From positions 8,060,001 to 8,124,000 of the forward strand of contig NZ_CP127295.1 of assembly GCF_030285665.1 (NCBI RefSeq): 64,000 nt of DNA, given 5' to 3'. Below, piece by piece: positions 58,551 to 64,000 of this stretch. Positions within the stretch are counted from its first letter, which is position 1, and each line of letters starts with the position of its first letter. A program made the position numbers and the translations under genes. Source of the stretch: Amycolatopsis mongoliensis. Lineage in GTDB: Bacteria > Actinomycetota > Actinomycetes > Mycobacteriales > Pseudonocardiaceae. The notes under the pieces are model-generated. The model ran no database searches, had not been told where the DNA came from, and saw only the letters and a program-made list of their open reading frames with translations.

Positions 58551-60654
58551 CCCGGGCGTAGTTGGCGCCGTAGACGACACTGCCGCCCTTCTTGCTCTTG
58601 CCCGCCTTGCGCAGCCGCATGCTCATCGGCAGCTCGACGACCCGGGCGCCGCGCGCGGTCACGCCGAGCATCAGCTCCGACGACTGGTACTGCGGTTCGT
58701 TGAGCGGAACCGAGCAGGCCAGGTCCGCCCGCATCGCGCGGAAGCCGAACGACGTGTCGGTGATCCGCCGGCCGGTCAGTACCGAGGCCAGGGCGGCGAA
58801 CACGCGCACGCCCAGCCACCGGACGCGGCTGTCGGCCTCTTCGTGACCCAGCCGGCGGGAGCCGGTGACGAAGTCCGCGGTGCCCTCGACGACCGGCCTG
58901 ACCAGGGCTTCCAGCTCGCTGTTGTCGTACTGGCCGTCGGCGTCGGTCGTCACGACGTACTCGGCACCGGCTTCGGCCGCGAGGTGGTAGCCCAGGCGCA
59001 GGGCAGCGCCCTGGCCGCGGTTGCGGGGCGCGACGCAGACGTGCGCACCGTGCTCTTCGGCGATCGCCGCGGTGTCGTCGGTGCCGCCGTCGACCACGAC
59101 GAGCACGTCGACCCGCATGCCGAGGCACTCGTCCGGCATCTTCTCCAGGACTTCGCCGATGCCGCCGGCCTCGTTGTACGCCGCGATCACGACGGTCAGC
59201 GGGGCCAGTTCCAGGCCGGGGTGACGGCCGCGGAAGTCGTCGAGGGCGCCCTGGTCGACGTCGTCGGGGAACGCGGCGAGGCGTTTCCGGCTGGCCGACG
59301 TCAGGGTGGTGAAGCCGAGCGCGCCGGCCACCGGGAGGAGCACCAGCGCCGGGATCTGGTAGCGCCAGGAGAACTGGAACACCGCGGAGGCGAAGAGCAG
59401 GATCAGGCCGCTCGACGCCGCCAGCAGCGCCCCCGCCTGCGCCCGGTCCAGCGGCTTCTTGCGGCGGAACACCGTCAGCAGGCCCAGCAACGCGCCGATG
59501 CCGAGCATCACGCCCGGCACGTAGCCGCCGCCGAGCTGGTAGTCGCGCACGATCCTGGCCAGCGGCTGGTCGACGCTCGCGACGACACCGTCGTTCTGCT
59601 GGGTGACCAGGTCGATCAGCGACTGGTCGGCCCACTGCGGGTAGGTGAGCTGGAACTGCCACCGGTCCAGGGGGACGTCGGTCGGGTCCTGCTCGCGGGT
59701 CCAGGCGAAGCTCTTGGCGAAGTCCTTCAGCACCGCTTCCGCGACGTCGCCGGGCTGCTCCTTCAGGACGTCGACGGCGAACTCGTGTGCCAGCGCGGCC
59801 TTGTCCGCGCCCGGCGGCAGCGGGCCCGGCCAGTTGGGGTCGAGGTCGGCGTGGGTGTAGTTGTCCACGAGCCGGTTCTCGCGCGGCTCGGTCGGGCAGA
59901 ACACCTGCAGCACCGGGTCGAGGTGGAGGTTCGCGCAGTCGGCGACGGCGGCGGTGCGGCCGTAGAGCATGTTCCCGGACGGCCCGGTCAGCCCCCACTT
60001 GCCCGTCTCCGCGTGCACCCGCGCCGAATAGGGCACGAGCACGACGAGCAGGCCCAGCAGGCCCGCCCCCGCCCGGCGCCAGCCCACCCACCGCCGCCAC
60101 GCTCCCCCGGCGACGACCAGGAACACCAGCAGGGGCAGGGCGACGGAGATCCCGACCAGCCGCGTCAGCACGCCGAAGCCGAGCAGCAGCCCGGCGACGC
60201 CGGCGCGTTTCCAGCCCGGCGTGCCCCAGCCGAGCAGCAGCCACAGCAGCCCGAGCAGGACGGCCTCGAAGACCACCTCGGACATGATGTTCTGCTCGAT
60301 CTGCAGCTGGTAAGCGTCGAGCAGCACCGGCACCGCGGCGAGCGCGCCGACCCACGGCCGGCCGCCGAGGCGCAGTACCAGCGCGTACAGGCCGACGGCG
60401 ATCAGGAGCCCGCCGACGTGCTGGACGGCCGCGACCCAGGCCAGCCCGCCGACCGCCAGCAGCGGACGCAGCACGAGGTCGTAGCCGATCGGGTTCAACT
60501 GGTCGGCGCGCAGCGCGTGCAGGTTGTCGATGTAGCGGAACGAATCGATGTACAGCAGCGCGGGCCGGTAGGCCAGCCAGGTCAGCACCCGGAGCGTGAT
60601 CGCCGGGACGAGGAGCAGGAGCAGCAGCCAGTGCCGCCGGGCGAACGCCGTCAT
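58480..60654 (-). CDS. GT-C-like membrane domain fused to GT2 (DPM1-like) glycosyltransferase
   Basis: 724 residues from ATG 60654, which overlaps the epimerase stop (ATGA). N-terminal ~440 residues: 9-10 membrane helices of GT-C/PMT type with an extracytoplasmic loop. C-terminal ~265 residues: GT2 domain with LTVVIAAYNEAGGIGEVLEKM (in part), DVLVVVDGGTDDT, RNRGQGAAL and the DxD in TTDADGQYD, as in dolichol/polyprenyl-phosphate mannosyltransferases. Thus one chain could both make a lipid-linked sugar and transfer it. Its 3' end overlaps gtrA by 71 bp on the other strand. The order GT-C then GT2 is unusual. Confidence 0.82.
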   Translation of the reverse strand: MTAFARRHWLLLLLLVPAITLRVLTWLAYRPALLYIDSFRYIDNLHALRADQLNPIGYDLVLRPLLAVGGLAWVAAVQHVGGLLIAVGLYALVLRLGGRPWVGALAAVPVLLDAYQLQIEQNIMSEVVFEAVLLGLLWLLLGWGTPGWKRAGVAGLLLGFGVLTRLVGISVALPLLVFLVVAGGAWRRWVGWRRAGAGLLGLLVVLVPYSARVHAETGKWGLTGPSGNMLYGRTAAVADCANLHLDPVLQVFCPTEPRENRLVDNYTHADLDPNWPGPLPPGADKAALAHEFAVDVLKEQPGDVAEAVLKDFAKSFAWTREQDPTDVPLDRWQFQLTYPQWADQSLIDLVTQQNDGVVASVDQPLARIVRDYQLGGGYVPGVMLGIGALLGLLTVFRRKKPLDRAQAGALLAASSGLILLFASAVFQFSWRYQIPALVLLPVAGALGFTTLTSASRKRLAAFPDDVDQGALDDFRGRHPGLELAPLTVVIAAYNEAGGIGEVLEKMPDECLGMRVDVLVVVDGGTDDTAAIAEEHGAHVCVAPRNRGQGAALRLGYHLAAEAGAEYVVTTDADGQYDNSELEALVRPVVEGTADFVTGSRRLGHEEADSRVRWLGVRVFAALASVLTGRRITDTSFGFRAMRADLACSVPLNEPQYQSSELMLGVTARGARVVELPMSMRLRKAGKSKKGGSVVYGANYARVMTGTWWRGYVLRRGRTRAGRAG

Positions 60655-61598
60655 AGTGTCGCGTTTGGACGGTCGAGCCCGGAGAAGTACTTCCACGCCG
60701 TGGCCAGGCCGTCGGTCAGCGACACGGACGGCTCGTAGCCGATCGTCGCCGCGCTCGCCGAGACGTCGACGACCACTGCGGGCATCTCCCCCGCCGGCGC
60801 CTCGACGTGCTCGACCGGCAGCTCGGCGCCGGTCACCTCGCGCACGGCCTCGACCATCTCCAGCACGGAAACCGAGCGCCCGGCGCCGACGATCGCGCGG
60901 CCGGTGTGGCCGCTGTCGAGGGCCAGCAGGATCGCGCGGACGACGTCGTCGACGTGCACGAGATCGCGGCGCTGGCGGCCGTCGCCGTAGACCTTGACGC
61001 CGGTGCCGGTCAGCGCGGCACGCATCATGCGCGGCACGAAACTGTCCTTGTGGGACATTCCCGGGCCGTAGACGTTGGTGAACCGCAACGCACACGTCGT
61101 CATGCCGTACGCGCCGGCGTAGCCCGAGAGCAGCATTTCGCACGCCGCCTTGGTGGCGCCGTAGGGCGTCAGCGGCCGCAGCGGCAGGTCCGGGGTGATC
61201 GTCGCGGTGCCGACGTTGCCGATCACCGCGTTGGTCGAGGCGAGCAGGAACCGGGGCACTTCGCGCCGGCGCGCCAGCTCCAGCAGTTCCTGGGTCACCA
61301 GCACGTTGTCGGCGAAGGTGTCTTCGGGCAGCTCAACCGACTTCAGCACCGATGTCAGCGCGGCGAGGTGCACGATGCCGGCAGTCTCCGGCGTCACGGC
61401 TTCCTCGCGGACGGCCGCGTCACGCAGGTTGCCGGTCACCACGCGGACGCCCTCGGCGTCGTCGGGGAACGGGACCCGGTCCGCGACGGTGACCGGGACG
61501 TCCCGGTCGCGGAGGGCGCGCACGACGGCCCGGCCGATGAAGCCGCTGCCGCCGGTCACGACCACGGACGTCCGATCAGGACCGTGCCCACTCGCCAT
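60651..61598 (-). CDS. NAD-dependent epimerase/dehydratase (GalE-like)
   Basis: 315 residues, extended SDR: TGGSGFIG (~15-22), HLAALTSVLKS, STNAVIG and the catalytic YGATK, then RFTNVYGPG and DLVHVDDV. It would epimerise or dehydrate a nucleotide sugar, feeding the glycosyltransferase whose start overlaps its stop (ATGA). Substrate unknown, as GalE, RmlB and others share these motifs. The start at 61598 lies next to a 123-bp gap with a LuxR remnant beyond. Confidence 0.88.
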   Translation of the reverse strand: MASGHGPDRTSVVVTGGSGFIGRAVVRALRDRDVPVTVADRVPFPDDAEGVRVVTGNLRDAAVREEAVTPETAGIVHLAALTSVLKSVELPEDTFADNVLVTQELLELARRREVPRFLLASTNAVIGNVGTATITPDLPLRPLTPYGATKAACEMLLSGYAGAYGMTTCALRFTNVYGPGMSHKDSFVPRMMRAALTGTGVKVYGDGRQRRDLVHVDDVVRAILLALDSGHTGRAIVGAGRSVSVLEMVEAVREVTGAELPVEHVEAPAGEMPAVVVDVSASAATIGYEPSVSLTDGLATAWKYFSGLDRPNATL

Positions 61599-61721
61599 GG
61601 CGTCAACCTACCTCCCGTTCCTGTGCGGGCTCGGCCCGACGTACGCACACTGCGTATGGCCGCCTGCCCCGGTGGTCGGTGTTCTTGAGGGGTCATGAAG
61701 CACAGGGGAGGAAGGCCCACC

Positions 61722-61799
61722 ATGAAACGACTCTTCACCGTTCCGGCGCTGCTGCTGGCTTCGCCGGCCGGGGCCCCGACCGTGTCGGCCGCGTCCTGA
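61722..61799 (+). CDS. 25-residue signal-peptide-like ORF (possible remnant)
   Basis: ATG 61722 to TGA 61797-61799 encodes MKRLFTVPALLLASPAGAPT and then VSAAS. GGGGAGGAAGG lies just upstream, a strong ribosome site. The peptide looks like a signal sequence with nothing after its cleavage site, so it is either the cut-off start of a secreted protein or a small secreted peptide. It directly precedes the LuxR remnant in another frame, making a decayed region likely. Confidence 0.45.
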   Translation: MKRLFTVPALLLASPAGAPTVSAAS

Positions 61800-61800
61800 C

Positions 61801-62101
61801 ACTCAGCCGGTCCCGGCCCGGGACCACGAGCTGGTCGCACTGCTCGCACCCCACCTGGCCCAGGCGTTCGCCCGGGAAGAGCGGCCGGCGGTCCGGCCGG
61901 CCACGGTGACGGTGCCCGGGCTGACGCCCCGCGAGCAGGAGGTGGCGCACCTCGTCGCGCGGGCGGCGCCCGACCGCGAGATCGCCCGGCGGCTGGGTGA
62001 GCCCGCGGACGGTGCAGAAGCACCTCCAGCAGATCTACCGCAAGCTCGGCCTGGCGAGCCGGACCGAGCTGATGGTCCACCTGGCCGACACGGGGTCGTG
62101 A
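61801..62101 (+). pseudogene. Frameshifted LuxR-family DNA-binding domain remnant
   Basis: The first frame reads ARDHELVALLAPHLAQAF then LTPREQEVAHLVARAAPDRE and IARRLG up to about 62000. At about 62000 the frame shifts by one base and continues VSPRTVQKHLQQIYRKLGLA then SRTELMVHLADTGS to a TGA at 62099-62101. Together this is a complete GerE/LuxR HTH; a 2-nt loss (or 1-nt gain) in the codon run CTGGGTGAGC breaks it. The upstream regulatory domain is missing. It is a pseudogene unless sequencing error explains the shift. Confidence 0.75.
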
Positions 62102-62141
62102 GTGCGTAACAGTGTTAGAACACTGTTACGCACTCACGACC
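62094..62141. repeat. 48-nt perfect intergenic palindrome
   Basis: Arms 62094-62116 and 62119-62141 are exact reverse complements (23 bp), beginning GGTCGTGAGTGCGTAACAG, with AG at the centre. It contains both the TGA of the LuxR remnant and the TGA of gcvP, so it joins the two convergent ends. It is of the same type as the palindrome at 3325-3377 but a different sequence. Confidence 0.8.
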
Positions 62142-64000
62142 GCTGGGCGAAGGCTTCCGGGGGCGGGCACGAACAGACCAGGTGCCGGTCCCCCGCCGCG
62201 CCGTCGATGCGGCGGACCGGGGGCCAGATCTTGGCCGCGCCGGTGCCGCCCGGGAACACGGCCGTCTCGCGGCTGTACGGCCGGTCCCAGTCGCCCGCCA
62301 GGCAGCGCGCCGTGTGCGGGGCGTGCCGCAGCGGAGAGTCCGCCAGGGACCACTCGCCCGAGGCGATCCGGTCGATCTCGGCGCGGATGGCGATCATCGC
62401 GGCGCAGAACCGGTCCAGCTCGACCAGGTCCTCGCTCTCGGTGGGCTCCACCATCAGCGTGCCCGCGACCGGGAACGACATCGTCGGAGCGTGGAGCCCG
62501 TAGTCCGCCAGCCGCTTCGCGACGTCGTCGACCGTCACGCCGGTCGCCTTCGTCAGTGGCCGCAGGTCGAGGACGCACTCGTGCGCGACGAGCCCTTCGC
62601 GCCCCGCGTACAGCACCGGGTAGTGGTCCCCGAGCCGCCGCGCGACGTAGTTGGCGTTGGCCACCGCCACGAGGGTCGCCCGGCGCAGGCCGTCCGCGCC
62701 CATCATCCGGATGTAGGCCCACGAAATCGGCAGGATCGACGCACTGCCCCAGGGCGCCGCGCTGACCGGGCCGACGCCCGTCTCCGGGCCGGCGGCCGGC
62801 TGCAGCGGGTGGTTCGGCAGGAACGGCGCCAGGTGGGCGCGGACCCCGATCGGGCCGACGCCGGGTCCGCCACCGCCGTGCGGGATGCAGAACGTCTTGT
62901 GCAGGTTGAGGTGCGAGACGTCGGCGCCGAACCGGCCGTACTGGGCCACGCCGATGAGCGCGTTCAGGTTGGCGCCGTCGACGTACACCTGCCCGCCCGC
63001 GTCGTGCACCAGCGCGCACACCTCGCCGACGGTGTCTTCGTAGACCCCGTGCGTGGAGGGGTAGGTGATCATGATCGCGGCCAGGTCGGCGCCGTGGTCG
63101 TCCACAGTGGACCGCAGGTGCGCGACGTCGATGTTGCCTTCGTCGTCGCAACGGACGACGACCACCTGCATGCCGGCCATCACGGCGCTCGCCGCGTTCG
63201 TGCCGTGTGCGCTCGCCGGGATGAGGCAGACGTCGCGCTCGCCCTCGCCACGTGAACGGTGGTAGGCGCGGATGGCCAGCAGCCCGGCGAACTCGCCCTG
63301 GCTGCCCGCGTTGGGTTGCAGCGAAACCGTGTCGTAGCCGGTGATCCGCGCGAGCCAGGCACCCAGGTCGGCGACCACCTCGAGGAGGCCGGCCGCGTCC
63401 TCGGCGGGCGCGAACGGGTGCAGCCCGGCGAACTCGGGCCAGGTGATGGGTTCCATCTCGGCGGTGGCGTTGAGCTTCATGGTGCACGATCCGAGCGGGA
63501 TCATGCTGCGGTCGAGCGCGACGTCCTTGTCCGCGAGCTGCCGCAGGTAGCGCAGCAGTGCGGTTTCCGAGCGGTGGGCGTGGAACACCGGGTGGGTGAG
63601 GAACGCGCTGGTGCGCCGCAGCGGCGCCGGGAGCGCGTCCGCCGTGTCCGCGTCGAGACCATCCACATCGGACACCGAGACGCCGAACGCCTTCCACACC
63701 AGGGAAAGGTGTTCGCGGGTGGTCGTCTCGTCGCAGGCGACGCCGACGTGGTCGCCGTCGATCCGCCGCAGGTTCACGCCGAGGTCGCGGGCCGCCGCGA
63801 CGACCGTGTCCGCCCGGCCCGGCACCGCCGCGGTGACGGTGTCGAAGAACTCGCCGTGGACGACGCCCACGCCGCCCTCGCAGAGACCGGCCGCGAGCAC
63901 GGTGGCCATCCGGTGGGCGCGCAGCGCGATCCCGCGCAGTCCGTCGGGTCCGTGGTACACCGCGTACATCGACGCCATCACCGCCAGCAGGACCTGCGCG
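62134..64000 (-). CDS. gcvP: Glycine dehydrogenase (decarboxylating), P protein, C-terminal ~620 residues
   Basis: The gene runs off the right edge; its N-terminal third lies beyond base 64000. Visible: [15 protein letters not shown] and [20 protein letters not shown], shown in part, [39 protein letters not shown] and [16 protein letters not shown] with the PLP lysine. PLP-dependent, it decarboxylates glycine and passes the aminomethyl group to GcvH. The stop lies inside the 48-nt palindrome. Other gcv genes are not in the window. Confidence 0.95.
   Translation of the reverse strand, partial: AQVLLAVMASMYAVYHGPDGLRGIALRAHRMATVLAAGLCEGGVGVVHGEFFDTVTAAVPGRADTVVAAARDLGVNLRRIDGDHVGVACDETTTREHLSLVWKAFGVSVSDVDGLDADTADALPAPLRRTSAFLTHPVFHAHRSETALLRYLRQLADKDVALDRSMIPLGSCTMKLNATAEMEPITWPEFAGLHPFAPAEDAAGLLEVVADLGAWLARITGYDTVSLQPNAGSQGEFAGLLAIRAYHRSRGEGERDVCLIPASAHGTNAASAVMAGMQVVVVRCDDEGNIDVAHLRSTVDDHGADLAAIMITYPSTHGVYEDTVGEVCALVHDAGGQVYVDGANLNALIGVAQYGRFGADVSHLNLHKTFCIPHGGGGPGVGPIGVRAHLAPFLPNHPLQPAAGPETGVGPVSAAPWGSASILPISWAYIRMMGADGLRRATLVAVANANYVARRLGDHYPVLYAGREGLVAHECVLDLRPLTKATGVTVDDVAKRLADYGLHAPTMSFPVAGTLMVEPTESEDLVELDRFCAAMIAIRAEIDRIASGEWSLADSPLRHAPHTARCLAGDWDRPYSRETAVFPGGTGAAKIWPPVRRIDGAAGDRHLVCSCPPPEAFAQRS

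Overview
The window is about 64 kb of very GC-rich DNA with short intergenic gaps, frequent GTG/TTG starts, many ATGA/GTGA stop-start overlaps and many leaderless promoters (a TAnnnT hexamer 6-9 nt before the start codon). This is an actinomycete chromosome. It carries both low-molecular-weight thiol pathways (mshC for mycothiol, egtABCD for ergothioneine), InhA/FabG, an AcnR-type aconitase regulator, ESX-type EspG/PPE-like genes and intergenic palindromes. That mix suggests a member of Pseudonocardiales, probably Amycolatopsis or a close relative. This is inference from gene content; no database search was possible. No tRNA, rRNA, CRISPR array, insertion sequence or phage gene was seen.

Layout. 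1-7.3 kb: MFS transporter end and its ArsR-type regulator, a MarR regulator, an ABC-F ATPase with a short leader ORF, mshC, a TipA-like MerR regulator, and a membrane-anchored STAND-type ATPase that seems to lack its TPR region. 6.9-11.6 kb: a ChlI-like AAA+/VWA pair (like Rv0958-Rv0959 of M. tuberculosis) whose 3' end is followed by a decaying tandem array of its own last codons. 11.6-16.1 kb: ferrochelatase, a TetR/Cmx-type efflux pair sharing an operator, inhA and fabG. 16.2-20.6 kb: an MHS-family permease, a two-component system and an orphan TAXI-type binding lipoprotein. 20.6-28.3 kb: thioesterase, TrmL, the moxR-DUF58-VWA operon, a MobA-like protein, a methyltransferase and a RipA-like NlpC/P60 hydrolase. 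28.5-36.4 kb: acnA, MgtC with a structured leader, two alpha/beta hydrolases, TetR and a secreted S33 peptidase. 36.5-41.3 kb: egtA-B-C-D plus a DDN-family protein. 41.4-47.9 kb: LysR/amino-acid dehydrogenase, proline iminopeptidase, and a four-gene ESX-associated operon. 48-56.6 kb: acnR, a TIGR03086 protein, a pair of CNNM/CBS membrane proteins, a repeat-rich membrane protein, a catalytically degenerate aldo-keto reductase, an XRE regulator and a SnoaL-like protein. 56.7-64 kb: a UDP-sulfoquinovose synthase-like enzyme, GtrA, a GT-C/GT2 fusion glycosyltransferase, an epimerase, a frameshifted LuxR remnant and the 3' part of gcvP.

How it fits together. Read on the minus strand, hemH-inhA-fabG-VWA-DUF58-moxR-NlpC/P60-acn-acnR follows the order of M. 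tuberculosis Rv1485-Rv1474c, but is opened by accessory blocks. The largest block (about 16.7 kb) separates acn from acnR. The regulatory link appears intact: a full match to the AcnR box overlaps the acn promoter and a one-mismatch copy lies before acnR. The points most worth following up are this split regulon, the orphan ESX operon, the permease/two-component/TAXI cassette, the structured leader of mgtC, the 3'-end duplication array and the 12-residue repeat membrane protein.
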